Assembly (NCBI GenBank): GCA_013397455.1
Contig: VYZB01000036.1
Location: 131,905-195,904 of the forward strand
From: Crotophaga sulcirostris
Lineage: Eukaryota; Chordata; Aves; Cuculiformes; Crotophagidae
Reading direction: 5' to 3'
DNA: 64,000 nucleotides
Shown here piece by piece: positions 25,501-40,500 of this stretch (position 1 is the stretch's first letter; each line of letters begins with the position of its first letter). A program made the position numbers and the translations under genes. A model generated the notes under the pieces. It saw only the letters and a program-made list of their open reading frames with translations, did not search any database and was not told where the DNA came from.

Positions 25501-28500
25501 TGTATACTTAAACCAAAACACTGAACAATTTTGTGCACGGAGGCATTAGGGACTGGGTACATAAGAGATGTAAGTTGCAGATCAGATCAGTTGCTTGAAG
25601 CCTCTGGGACATCACAGTGATGATTGCAATGTGACCATTGACAGAAACAGAGTTCTTGGGTTTTGAGGGTTTTTTCTCTATTTACTTCTTTGATTTCTTT
25701 AAAGAGGATGACTCAAAGTTCTTCCAGCAGTACCTGTGCTGTCTCCTTGCCCCACTCGCGTATCTTAGGTGAGAAGTTTTCTGTTGCTTAGAAAGTAAAA
25801 AACCCAATTGCCTGGTTTCATGCTAATTAATGCAATCGATTGATTGATAAATTGAAACTATGTAGAAATAGGAAAGGTCTAAATAGTAAGAAATGCTTTC
25901 TTTCCCCTTAAAGGTTTTGTTAGGCAATAACAGAGGCTTTGTTTCACTTTAGGTTACCTTACCCAAATCATAATATGATTCAGCCTAATTTGACATGACA
26001 CATAATTGCATTTCCTTGCAAGGAAAACAGTAAAGAGAATCCACAAATTAACATCCCCGTGCAGATCCTGTAACCACACGTATTATAAGAACATTCTGGT
26101 TTTCCCCGCCAGTGAACCAAATCCGCAGACAACAGTAAACAGACAACTTCAAACAGGAAAGTGCGGAGTTCTGCACTGAAATAAGCCATTTTAGCCATTA
26201 GCCCCAAATCTGAAAGGTTGTTTACAATGTCTGTTTTTCAGTATCAGATGTGTCTCCTTAAACGATGCTTGATAGGAAATGAATGCTAATATGAATGACA
26301 AAGAGAAACAAAGCCAGCCTAATTTCTTGGATGGCCGATTGCTTGATTAGGTTAACACTCCAAAACTACTTTAATAATACAGCGTTTCTTTTGAAACAAG
26401 GATCATCAGCTCTGCTGTTGCTATAAGGTAAAAAAAAATGTTCTTTTGAAAATTTTTTGATAATGAAACAATCATTTTAAAACAATCTTAACTTTTCATG
26501 CACTTTTTAATACCTTTGTGGTTTTTTTTTACACAAAATAATTTTGCTTTGCATTTTAAACCTTTGAAGATCTACATTTATTTCTTCTAATATCCTGTAT
26601 CAGAGTTTCTGGTAGTGCACTAGTGCATGTATGTGTATGAAAGATGGGAGTATACTTAAAGAAAGGAGGCACAATGGGTGCACGTTCACTTGTCATTTAT
26701 GACAGACACACAGGAAAAAAAAAAAGGAAAATTACAATCCAAGTCCAGTACTGGCCTTTGACCCATCCAGTAATAAATGTTAAATCCAGAAGGGCCTAAA
26801 CAGCACAAAGTCCTACTCCTCCCAGTCCTGCAACTACTTCCTAGTACTCCAGAGAAAATCTCAGACCTTTATCACAGAACAGAACTGAAATGACAGTAAT
26901 TACAGCAAGAGAACAGGAGATATTACTGTTACAAGTTCTGAGGAACTGAAAACCAAGCTGAAAGCAAAAAAAAAATGTAATAGTTCCTAAATAGCTCCTA
27001 GCTTTTTGCTGATTAGTTGAACTATGACACTGAGAGAGTTTTGTATAAACAGGTAATAATTTATATCATTAATCAGAGCTGTCAAAGCAATGGATGTTTC
27101 CCTGTATGCGTACAAGTTTGGCTGTCACTAAGGGCAGTAGATTAAAATCTTGTAATCAAAGATTTATTCTTGAAACTGTAGATATGAAGAGGAAGTAGGA
27201 TACTGCAATATCAATAATTATGCGTTCTCCCTCACTTGATAAAGTCTAAAAACTAGGCATAATCCCACTTTATCCTGTAATTAGTTTAGCACATTTCAGA
27301 TATTGCACACATACATCTATGAAATGGCTGGAGTTTGCCTGTTCTGTACACAACTATTTTTTGAAAGATTTTCAACAAATTCAGCCTGGAATATTTTGAA
27401 AGTATTGAAAGTTTGTTTGTTTGTTTGTTTAACTGAGAAGAAAAGAAGATATGTGGTTAAGATAAAGTACAATTCTGGTTGGTGTATCAAAAAGATTTCT
27501 TACTTTGGGAAAAGTGAAGACCATCCTGGGATGAAGCCAGGGTCTCTGGTGAACCACAGCAGGGTCATTAGGATGAATAGAACAAGTGTAACAATTTCTG
27601 GGTAGCTAGAGGAGAAACAGAATGGATTATAAATTTTCCTGAATTCACACTTGGATTTATTTGCCTTTCTTTGTATATCTGTAGTTTGACATACCTCATC
27701 CGTCCAAGCTTCTTGTACTCCTCTTGAATCACCTGTGCTGAGGCCTCTTCTCTAGATGTTTTCTTCTTGCCACACTTGAACATGTTTTTAAAACTGAAAT
27801 GTAAATCAGCAATACTGAAAAATGAATTAACAGTATATACAGAAAAAACCAGTGTCCAACCTTTCCAGTTACCAATAGCACCTTACAAAAGTAAAATTTT
27901 CATTTTATAATGCCATATCTCACATTTAGTTATGATACATCAAACTGAGCATATTGGAATTAATTGACAAAGCCCATGACAGAGGCAGCAACAAAATGTG
28001 TCCTGTTATTGACTAGCTCACTTGCCCAGCAAGGATGAAACTTTAGTCGTAGAAACTAAAATCATCTGACTTTGCTTTACTTTTTTTCATAATGAGAATG
28101 TTTGTGTCACATGAGTACTCTGCATACTGATCAACAGACTATTTGCTACGAGCTAGGTTTTCATTCTTCAATAAGAGCCTTACACAGTGTAAAAAGAACA
28201 TTATCAAAACAACCAGCAAAAAATTAATCAATAAATGTTCATACATAGAGTAGTAAGTGTGGAATGGTTTTAAATCTGCTTAAGAGTAGACAGTCTCACT
28301 CTTCACCTCTTGTGCAACACATAGCCATGCTATTGTGGAAGACAGGTGTCCTCATTGTTACCTTTGCAGATGTTAGTGAACTCAGACACAATGCATTGAC
28401 TCACCACCCAGAAACTGATTCCCAGCCCATTATGGACCAGCAATCCCCCACTCCCTGGCCAGCTCCCCCAGTTTACATACTGAGCATGACATCTTATGGT

Positions 28501-31500
28501 ATCAAATACCCTCCTGACCAGCCTGGACCAACTGTCCTGGCTACTACCCCTCCCAGCTTCCCATGCATTTCCTGCCCTTTCATTGGCAGGCCAGTAGGAA
28601 AAGCTGAAGAAAATTAACTCTATCCTTGCCAAACCCAGGACACCACCACATATAAATTTTTGAAAAGTGAAAGTTTTTCATTGCATATTTGCAAATATAG
28701 TAATCCAGTTTATAGCACAAAAATTGCTCAGTTATTCAAGCCAATCCCTGACTCCAGTGAAGGACAACATCCTGACTACAGATCTTTTAGTCTTAGACCA
28801 AAATGTACAAAATTTCAATATTGTTCTGTCATGCATACACTTACTGTTTAATGATGATGTCTGTATATTCTAGTGGGTTAGTATTCTCGTGGGAATGGGT
28901 ATTCTAATTTGTTACATGGACTTTCAGCTTTGGGCTGTGTAGTCAAGAATCCTTATTTTAGAAAATTCTTGTCCCAGCCAGAGGCTCAGCCATACCAATC
29001 AAGTATACAAAAACACCATTGCTGCATTATCTTCCTAATGATCCTGTTACACTTCTGTGAAATATTTACTCCTGGTACATAGTATCTCTTATATCATTGA
29101 CATTTAGTTTTATTGATTACAACATTTACTTACTCAAACCCAAGGAAAAGCCACTGCAGCCAGACCCAGGAAAGCACCAGAATAATAACTGTGATGGGGA
29201 TGGAAAGGATAAACCAGGATCCGAAATTAATGCACTGGCAAGTTGGGTAACGCCTGGATGAAAATAAACAACTGTTCAGTTGAGCTTTCCCAAAGGATGA
29301 AGACTCGTGAGAAGTACCAGAAAGCCCTGTTGCAAAAGAACGCGTATGGCTGGCATGAAGTGGCCTCTGATGTCCTTTTCCCTCAATCTCCCTTCTTTTT
29401 CCTGATCACCATGACCCCTACAGGAGACAGGTGTGCCAGTCATTTGAACACTGGATCAGCAACTGGTCTGGGGATCTGTCACTGAACTAGCAGTGCCTAA
29501 CCTGAGTTCAGAGGGCAAGGAAGGGCCACTTACAGAGTTAAGAAATGTCAGGCCTACGAAGAAGTAGAACACGAGGAAAAGAGGTTTCTTGAGAGGGGAC
29601 TTTAGCAAAAGAAAACATACTTTAAAGACCAAGCTCCAATGAACTTTGAGGACAACAGTGGAGAAAACGTTGAGACTTCTGTTTTTCAGAGTTCCATAAG
29701 GGATGCAACACTATTTAGAAAAAAACTTTTATTAATTTTCAGGAAAGGCAGGACCACTATTTCCTTAGGAGGATTTTCTCTTCAGTCACCATGGCTCTTT
29801 GAGGCTGTCTTAATCTGCTGTTTACAGATGTGGACCATTCAACCAGAACTATCTCTGCCATGTGCATTTAAGAAAAGGAGAAATGGGCTTTGGCTTTCTA
29901 AAAGAAATTAATTTAGTGTTGAATGAAATAGATAGATGTCAGATAGGCCAAAAGACCAGGTGAAAGAATCCTGGTTTTCTATTTATTTTGTGAGCAGAAG
30001 TTATTCATCCTTTGAGCTCCCCGAGATCTCCTAAGAGAGCTTTTCATGGTAAAGGTGAGAAAATTTTAGTCTCCATGAACAGCCTTCCTCCTTGATGCAA
30101 AAATCAGATGGAAATGAAGTCAGAATGTCCAGACAGAGGCTATAATGACTATTTCCAATTATTAGCCAATCTTTGTATTTCAGGTCTTGCTAGAAAAAAA
30201 GGAATTCTGATGGTCACATAGGTTTTAAAGCCAGTAAATACTTATTATAAATGCTTTCTCAAGTATTGTGCAAATTCTAGGGTTGATCTGTATTTGTTAT
30301 AATGCTTACATATTTTGCAATTAAAGTGGGACTGAATCAAACTATTACCAACTTCTTGAGGTGATGTTCTAAATTGCAACTGTACATAGTGATAAGACAG
30401 TGCGACTGAAGCAAGAAAAGGCATTGTGCTATTGTATATAATTTATTGTTTCTATAGCTATTTATCTTTTATTACATGGTTAGCCACATCAGTTTTTGAA
30501 TGTACAAATGTCAAGACAGGAAAAAAACTAACTTTAGCATAGCAATGACTTAATATTTTAGCACTTGTTAAAATGTTTATGACCTCCTTTCCTGAATTAT
30601 ATGTGATAATTCCTTAATGAACAACAAAACAAGCTCTTGAAAACTTTATACTAAAGAGTAACTTCCATTAGAAAATATCTATTTATTGTAGCTAGATTTC
30701 AGAGTAAGTTTTTGCAGCACTGAATATATATGTAAGTATTTCTAGTAATCTTAATATTAAAGTTAGAGGTTCTTCATCTCCAGAGCAAATATTCCTCAGG
30801 TAGACTGAATGATCAATTTAAATGATTTAAAAATGATCTGTTACATAGTGCTAGCTGGATTATCTGCTATTGTTGGATTATCTTCTACAGATCTTGCCCA
30901 AGGCAAGGACAGACAGGCCACATGGCATTTTTATTTTCTAGACCTATTTTCCTTGGAAAATAAAAAGTGTGATTGATTTTAATAATCCTTATTTTACAGT
31001 AATTCAATGCCAACAGCAATAAGCTCTTTCCAGGCGAACACTACAAATGCCAACAAATTTGGTTAAGATAAGATTATTTCTTTTATCACTTTTTATAAAA
31101 TCGATTATAGCAAAAATAGTGCAATGTTGACAAAGCTTGGTTCTTTATGTTGGAAGATCAAAGTCAGTAACCAAAATAAGATTCATTAAATTTAGTAACC
31201 TGTTAGTGAGCCTGATGGGAGAACCAAAGATTTAATTTTATGATTTACTCTTCCTCAGGCATAGGAACACTCGGTTTTCTCCCTGATCCAGTGTAGTGTG
31301 CTAACCTTTCTATCTCTAACCTCTTCACAGCCTTCCTCTCGCCCTGTGGTGCAGCTGTTTGTGCTCCAATCCGTAGTCCTGTTCTAATACAGCCCAGCTG
31401 TGAACTTTGGCTTGCAGTGCTGAAGAAACTTTGAGAAAGTCTCCGTAGCAGAGCTATGTAAGATTAGATAGGTAAAACTGCAGATGTGAGATAACTGACA

Positions 31501-34500
31501 TGGAGATCTTCAGCACCCTGAAGGGGAAAAACAGCAATATGGAAAGGAATAAAGTATAAAAGGAAAAAAAAATGAAGTCAGAAGAAATGGACTCAGCATC
31601 ACCAAGGATCTGTTCCAGGAACGCAGAGGCTGCAATGGTAACACAGATATACTACCTCCCCCTTCACGTGACAAACGAAAAAGAGGGAAGGAAAGAACTG
31701 TAAACACTAATTCCAGGTTATTTAATACTAAATCAGGAAGATATAAGTGGTACAGAATCTCACAGTGCTAAGTGCTTTGTCACTGAGTAGGAAACCCAGG
31801 AAAATACTGTATGTATAGCTTTTTTTGCTGAATTATCCTCTCTTCAGGCACCTAAGATACATGAAGATAGACTGCAAATGTGTCCTAGTCACACTAACAG
31901 GTCAATTCCCAGTTCAGACAGGGCATAAATACAATGTGACCTCTAAGGAGAAGGGAAGCAAGACAGTTAAAGATAAAAATATTTGCACAGTTAGATGGTA
32001 GATTCAGCTTAAGTTAAGGATTAGGCTCAGTGGTTGTGTAAAGATTAAACAAAATCCTGGTGGGGTATAAAACTGGATTACACATGCAGTGCTCCATGTT
32101 CAGCCCATGCTCCTAGCAGAGGGTGAAGACCCAGGAGGAGAATGACAATCTGCTTATGCATTCTTGAAGGGCTTGATAACAGCTAAGGCAAACTAAAAAA
32201 CCAGCTACAAGCCAGTTTTCCTCAAGTTTTGTACAACTGCAGGGAAACGAACAAAAACCCCTAGTAATCAATCTTGAATTCTTCTAGGCTACTGAGTGTG
32301 AAGCCTGCTTGAACCAGAAATGCTTAGATGTCTGAAAGTTTAAGTCTGAAGGACTTATAACACCATAGTCTGCCCTATGTAGTTCTTTGGCCCCAGTAAC
32401 AGGCATTCTGTTATAATTTCTATACTATTTCCATTGTTACTGTTCTCTTAGCACAGGCTGATTTACAGACTGCACCATTTCAGTTCTCTTTAGCAGCATG
32501 CTGAAGTCAAATTTCATCAATTCATGAAGCATAGGCTGGAAGAAAATCTATCAATAACGGGTCTATCACTGTTTTGCCATTGGCAATACAGAATCATGGG
32601 CAGAGGGTAATAAAAGGACTGTATTTTACAGTAGTAATTTGCAGAAGAAAAAAAGTTCAGCAAGATCTATTAGTTTTTCAAAAGCTTTAGAATGAAATCT
32701 GCCAGTTTTCTTTTCAAAGTTGTTCTACTTGGAAAAGAAAAAGAATATTAAAGAATGTTCTTAATAGCTATAAACTGAAATATTCCACTGAATGTAAAGT
32801 TTCATACTGGTTTGAAATTATTTGCTTTTTCTTTGACTAGCAGACATAAATTCCTTATTTCAACAATGCACTAAGCATAGTCTCCTGAAAGTCTCATGAT
32901 GCTCTTCACTAGGTAGACCTGAACTTAGCTCCTGTTATACTTAGAAATGAGTAACAGCCCTCTAAAGCCAAATAGTGCCAGCCATATCCATGCTAAATAG
33001 TGTCTTCCTTCTCAGATAAGCTCATCTTGCTCTGTGCAGCTATTCAAAGAGTGAAGTACTACTTAACCAGAGAATGGTTGTAGTTTTGCATGTATTGGAA
33101 GATCACTTATAGCCCTTTCCAGTGTAAGGCAACTATGACCATGTAATTTCATTTTATCTATTTAACAAAAAACAACAAGAAAAAAGTAATAGAATCAAAT
33201 AATACCAAATCAAAGAGTAAGGTTTGTAATGCATTTTAGGGGAGCCGTGTGAGAGCTAAAGAAAGAACAGTTAAAATTCTGATTAAAAGAATAAAAGTAA
33301 TTTTATATAGTCTCTTACGTATTGAAGTGCTCAGCAAAAATCAGATTAGTCGATGTTCCTGTGATTGTGGTCAGCCCTCCAATGGTAGCAGAATAAGCAA
33401 CACATAAACACATCACTTTGAAAACCCCACTGTATTTGTCTTTTTTGCTTTTTCTCCCTGTTTCAGCAGGTGGTAGGTTCTGCTTAGAAAGAATATACGC
33501 CAATTAATATATAAGAAGGGCTCATCATCAAGTGCAAAAATAGCATTCAAGGATGTCCCAGAATAGGCAGACAATATAGCCAAAAGCTACATGGTTTGGT
33601 TTGCTCTTACGTTGGTGCTACAACTATTTATGCAAAGGAAAAGAAGAGAGAGTCAAATCCAGAAGTCCTTTGTTCAAGCTGTCTCAATCTCCAGACACGA
33701 ACTTCCTTTATATATACTAGTATGTATAGAGCTGATATGTAGAGTTTATTGTCTGGTGAGGGTAGCTTGCATGAAATATACTGGAAGTGCAAAAGCTCTA
33801 GTGAAATAACTAAATAAGGGAACTATACGTATACGTGTATCTACACATATATATCTTATTCACATGAAACTGGCATAATTTCTGGCTGTGCCATGTTAGG
33901 TGTTACGTAGAAGTGAGACTTAAGATCAAAACTATAATGCACACATTAGCTGCATTAAAAAAAAGGATGTCTTAAGTACCTGTTCCTTTTCTTTTTCATT
34001 TTCCTTTTCTTTTTCATTTTCCTTTTCTATTGTGCACACAGTACTACCCACATGGTTGTCATGTCTGGAAAAACAAAGGTATGTATTGCAATAAACAGAT
34101 ATTATATTTAGATGAATTCTTAGAACAAAATTTAGAAAATTAATAACTCTTACCCGGTAACTTGTTTTTCTTTCTCTTTGCAGTCACTGGTTTCACATTC
34201 TGCTACATTTTCTGTAAGACATAAATGGGAAGAGAGTTTAAGTGTTTAAGGGAGCATAACTGGAAAGGCTCCATTACTATGTCCCACTCCAAGCAACCAC
34301 TCTGCATCATCCCATGAATACATTTACAAGTGCCAAACTTAAAAAAGATAAGTTGTGCCCTACTCCATGGCTCCTGTTCACCAGTCTTAATTTTATATTG
34401 ACGATCAATCTTCTCCTAATTTACAATCCAGCTGTGCATGTAATCACTTTGGATTCATTTGTTCTCCCAATATTACCCTAGAGCTTAAAGAGCTCTTTTC

Positions 34501-37500
34501 TCTTATTTAAGTCCCTATATTTTTGTAGCCTGTGGTTATATTTCTTTTTAGACTTCATTTCACCAGGCTGAACAAGCCAAACTCCTCTCCTCTCCTCTTC
34601 TCTCCTTACTGCCATATTCTACACATGTTCAGTTTTAATTAATATTTGTGAACTTGAGAGACCTCATACACGGTAATCCAAGAGCAGTCTCAAAATGAAG
34701 CCTGTAATGATGCTAGTACTTCCCTAGTCATTCAAATTGATTTCACGTGGTGATTTCCCTGCTGCAGGGTGAGGTTTGGCAAAGACAAAAACTGCACTGC
34801 ATGCCTACCATCCAGCTCCAGTGCCAGGTTGATAGAGCCGTTAGAGCAAGACATCTCCAGTGCATCAGCTTCTGCTTCAGCTCTGATGATCTGCTGAGCT
34901 ACAGCCTCTACAATTGGCATTACCATGGCAGCAGCAGAGGTGTTGCTGAGCCACATTGACAAGAAACCACAGCTAACCATGAAACCCAGAGTAAGCCTGG
35001 AACAGGAGAGAAGATTCTGTGACTGTTACAGTAACACCTGCTATCACTGTTTAATACAAATGGAAAACTTTTTCAACAGAAAGCTTGCATGTAAGAAACA
35101 CTGAAAATTTAAAGCTTGTAACTGACCTCTGAAGTAGTTTATGAATTAAAATTATCTTGATCAAAGACATGGACCTTATCATGTTTTAGAGTTTAAGGAT
35201 CAAGTATGTTATAAATTGAAACAGAAAAGATAATGCTTATCTATGTTTCATCTGTGAAGAAAGAGCACCTTACATGTCACGAGATCAAATGAAAATTAAA
35301 ATGGCTATACTGCTAATGTTATTAATCTTGTATTGTACAAACTAGATCAAAACCTTGATCTAATCACTTAGGCTGTAAGTTCTCTAGAAAAGAGTCTAGT
35401 TGTTATGGGAAGAAATATTAGTGGGTGGTGTTGAACTTAGTTCTTAATCAGTGCCCCAAGACAGGTGTAGGGATTATTTGTGCTTCAATAAACATCACAT
35501 TTTATATTAAATGGAAAGTCAAGATCATACAAAGTCTTACTCTGGTCTTGGCCATCTTATGCTGATTTTACCATCAAATGCGCTGAATTGAATCAGTGAC
35601 TGGAGTCACCCTAGATTTACACTAAAAGAACTCAAATATTTCATGTAATGTCTGGTGAAGTTGGACGCTAATTTTAGAATACAGACCACATTGTTATTTT
35701 TAGTGCATCTCTTGGATTTGTAAATGTGAGTAGTCCTCTTGACATCCTGTCCCAAGCTGTTTGGTAGTGTCATTAAACACCTGCCATGCATCACCACAGC
35801 AAAAGAACAACTGTGAGTGGGAGGACAATGGTGTTACAGCATTTTCTGAGAAGTCATTCATGCAATTTTTAAAGCTTGTTGCCTAGCCTTGATCAAAATC
35901 TTCACAAAACTGTAAGCACTTAGCACATGAAGATAAGATTTTATAAAAAAATAATGTAAGCAGTATTTTACAGCATAAAAATACACTTCAAAAAGCCTCT
36001 TGTAGCCATTCATTTCGGCTAACGGCAACAACATTTCAAACTTCATTTTTTGTCAATAGGATTATCTTGTCTTTTCTCTGTGCACTTTTTATTACATAGT
36101 GGTGAAATGATCTGCAGACCTACAAGTGGTCGATCTGATTCAACACAAATTGCCATCAGTAGTGTAAAAATATGAACTTCAGGTAGTTTTTTATTAAGTC
36201 CTCAGATGGAAATTGGGGAAGAATTGTGGTTTTAGGAGAAATTTTTTATGCAGAAAATACTCGCCAGGCTAATCACACAGAGTATGAATATTCAGACTGC
36301 AGAGAAATGTAATTTTAGCACAATTTGCAAGAAAATTTAAAACCAAAGCAAATGAAGGTATTCACTAATGTGTTTCAAAATTGTTCATCATAAATTTCCA
36401 GCATTTGATGGACTGATAGGCAGGTGACTGTTTAGTACAGTGTGGTGCATTCTAAAAAGTGACTCTAAAATTGATTAAAAAATAATAAAATATATCCTAA
36501 ATTGTTCAGTCCCTGTTTTTCTGAATTATTCTCTTAGTGGTGTTGTTAAAAATATTCTACATGGATGATAACTTCATTTACATTCAACTAGAAAGTCACT
36601 CTTTGCTATGTAATGCAAAATCAATGTTTTATTACTCGTTGTAGTCCTTGCAGATTGCATAGACATATTCACCTATCCCTGCTAGTCTGCAAACAAGACC
36701 ACATAGCTCAGATGATTGGAGGCCTTTAGAGACTCATGGAATCATAGAATCATTTAGGTTGGAAAAGACCTTTATGATCATAAGGTCCAACCCTTAACCT
36801 ACCACAGCCAAGTCCACCATTAAACCATGTCCCTAATCATCACATCTACGTGTCTTTTAAATACCTCCAGCGATGGTGACTCCACCACTTCCCTGGGTAG
36901 CCTGTTCCAATGCTTGACAAACCTTTTGGTGAAGGAAGTTTTCCATATATGTAATCCAAACCTCCTCTGGTGCACATTGAGGCCATTTCCTCTCATCCTA
37001 TCCCTTGTTACCTGGGAGAAGAGACCAACACCCACCTCGCTACAACCTCCTTTCAGGTAGCTGAAGACAGTGATGAGGTCTCCCCTAAGCCTCCCCTTCT
37101 CCAAGTTAAACAGCCCCAGTTCCCTCAGTCAGTCCTCATAAGACTTGTGTTTCAGACCCTTCACCAGCTTTGTTGCCCTTCTTTGCACATACTCCAGCAG
37201 CTCAATGTCTTTCTTGTAGTGAGGGGCCTGAACACAGTATTCAAGGTGTGGTTTCACCAGTGCAGAGCACAAAGGGGCAATCACTTCCCTAGGCCTGCTG
37301 GACACAGTATTTCTGATACAAACCAGTTTCTCCAGAAGAATCCAGAAGACTCTTGGTATTTTACTTCCACTGCTGCATCCTCCATGCCCTCTAGTGCAGA
37401 AACCTCCTACAATGATATCTCTGCCTTGGGCTGGCTGAGGCTCCAGTGTGCACAGACTGGCTGGGGACTCCTGCTAGCGGAGGAGGAGGGCTATGCACAA

Positions 37501-40500
37501 AGAACAGCATGCGTCACTTTGCAGTGGGCACATCTAACAAGCAGCAGATGCTGAGAGGTGGGATGATCCTCTTCTTCACAGATCATCTCATCATAATCTT
37601 ATCATGCTTTTGTCATGATCAGGAAATGTGATAGAGCTGAGATAGTTATGAAGGATACTGCCTCCTCAGCTGGCTCTGGAATTACTCTAGGTATTCTCAT
37701 CAGCTGGCTGTAGGTTTCTGTGTCGACAGCAAGTTCTCCAGCAGTGTTCAGCTTAGCATAGCATGCCTTCCACTTGTGTTCTCCCTTTCAAGATTTCAGC
37801 CAAAAGGTGAGAATTTAGGAGTGATTGATAAAAGAGAAGTTGAAATAACTACTACTGCATAGCTCAAGAATATAGCTAAAGATAATAGGAGGATGTTGAA
37901 CAAGAATTTAAGGAGCATTTTGTCAATAAAAGCAAGCTACCTGATACCAAAAGATGCAGGAAAAAAAATCAAAATACTTGTGATATTTAAAATCAGGAAA
38001 GACAAGTCACTGAGGAATAAAAATAATACAGCATTTCCGTGAGTTATTAGTTAGATCACCTAAGAGTGAGTCTCATTTTTCAGACCTGGGGTTTCTATTT
38101 TTTGTGAGTTTTTGCTTCTTGTCACTGTGTGCTTCCTGACAAGGTGTCATAAGCATCAAGTATTCTGGGAAGCCAGACTTACTCTACAGATCTTATCTGC
38201 AGCCTTATAGATGTACTGACAGATGAATCTGTGGGCCTACACCTTTTCTGCAAGCTTGTAAAGCAAGCATAGAAGGGAATTTTCTCTTCATAAGATACAT
38301 GGTGATAGTGAGTAAGTGGAGAGAGTGTGATTTCATTTCCCTCATCAGCTCACCCAGCTGGGGACATAGGTGAACAAACTAAAAACATAAATGAGGACAC
38401 TGTGATTAATGTGTTTTTCCCTCCTTACCACATCTTTAATTTTATGACTTTTTTCCCTCTCTGTGTGTATGAAATCTTGTATTTTTGGGAAGTGCCTAGA
38501 ATTTTGCAAACACCATTGAAATACAAATTAATAATAAGCACAGCACAGAAAAAGCAGTGGGCAATTATTTCTGGAATCCATAGCTTTCCACAAGCCTTAT
38601 TGTCCTTCAAAACATTGCTTAGCACATACCATGCAGGGTTGACACCCACCAGCATCACCATTCTTAAAGCCACCCTTTTGTGGAAATTCCATTTTTCTAT
38701 TGATGTTGCCAAACAAATTACTCCAATCAGCAGCAAATGAAAGTCTTTAAAATAAGCAGATGCCACCTGAAATAAAAAATACTTTGTTAACTAAATTGTG
38801 ACTTTTTATGAGTATTTGATATTAGCAGATAAATTAAAAAAATTCAATAAGTATATAAGTTGCAATAAATAACAAGAAATATTTTTGTTAACTAAATTTA
38901 GACCATTAATTTTATTGAAACTATTTATTTCATTTAACAAAATGATGCAAGAGTAACTGCACTAAAGTGTGTAGTGTTAAAACAAAATGAAAAATAAGGC
39001 TTATGATATAAACAACTGAAGAACATCAGTGACATCTTGCATACAAACTAAATCACCATTGAAATGCTGCTTTTCTTAAATTAGCAATTTATCCAACAGA
39101 TAAAAGAACAATTTTAAACATAGGCTTAGAGTATCATCATCTCTAGTGTCCTCTCATTGACACGAAGTATACTCAGCATTTTGTACATGGGGTCATTAGT
39201 GTATCATCTCACTTCTGTAACAGTAAGGATATTTTACATCTAACTAACATTTTCCTGTCAACTGACCTCTAACCACTGAATCACAATCTACAGAAAAAAA
39301 TATTAAAGAAATATGAACAAGTCTGTAGGACAAAGTATCTATGCAAGTCTTAAGGCAGACCTGGAGTTGGCACTCAGCAAATCCATGATTAACCCATCAG
39401 ATTTCAACATTATGTGGTTCTTTCTTTGGAGATACTGTCATTGAAATCCACAATATGATAGAGAGGGAGAGAAGAGTTACCTGCTTGGATTCCATTATAC
39501 CAAACAATGGGAACATAAAGGCAGGGAGCAAAGCTGAAACAGCCAGGGGCAAAGCTTCTGTGAGCCAAAAGATGGCAACTACAAACAATGTGTATGCACA
39601 TTCCGCTTCCTAGAATACAAAAGGCACCAACAAAAACGTGAGTGGATTATCCAGCAAAAAAGCCCCACAGTTGCAAAAGGTTCAGCTATGTCAGTAAAGA
39701 GATTCCGCTGCCCTGGAACAACTATGAGTAAAGGGATATGAATTTAGGGTACTTATTGTCTGTTATTGAAAATCTTATGATTATGAAGAATAAGGTATGA
39801 AACTTAGTCTATAAAGTAGTTTTAAACAATTTTTTCCAAGAGATAGTAAAAATACTTAAATTCTACCACTTGTGAAAGGTGGAAAGTCAGCAGCTTTTTC
39901 CTTCACGCACAATTAGTTGAATAGGTCATGCTGGAGCATTCTGAGACCAGGAATTAACATAAATCACAAACATTCTGCAACTGCAAGCAAATTTTTAAAC
40001 CTCTAAGAGCAGTCATAGTCAATAATAGTTCAAATTTTGTTTCTCCTTAATCTATGAAGGTTTGTGATCAGCACCAACAAGGTAAGGATATAATCTAGTA
40101 TAAAAAGCATAGTGCAAGAATGACAAGAAACATGGTCTTTGTTTTCAAGTTTTGTAATTTTAGTAAATGTCTTTTATTTAAACTCCTGGAAAAAAGGAGT
40201 TTTTTTAGGGTTTTTTTCAGGACAGTTTACTTCAATGCTGCCTGTAAAATGCAGCCACAGCCAAATATAATGAGATGAAGCGAGCCTAGTTTCTTCTAGA
40301 ATCCTAGAAACTTCTTTTGTGTAGCTTTGGTCTATATTTCTGCTCTGCAGGGAAATGGCTTAGATTTTTTGATGCCACTGGTTAGGGCATGAAACTGCTG
40401 CACCACAGGAGAAATGGTTTGTATTGGGAAAGGAATTGCTTAATGAAATGGCTCTAGGAATCTCTGTCTGGAAAACAACAATATTAAATCCAAGTCAGTC

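Noticed and set aside
36970..37554. 194-codon plus-strand open frame
   Set aside because: Most of it is the antisense of the CR1 ORF2 tail at 36737-37330; not a gene.
38327..38740. 137-codon plus-strand open frame
   Set aside because: Lies opposite SLC13A1 exon 3 and intron 3 and resembles no protein.
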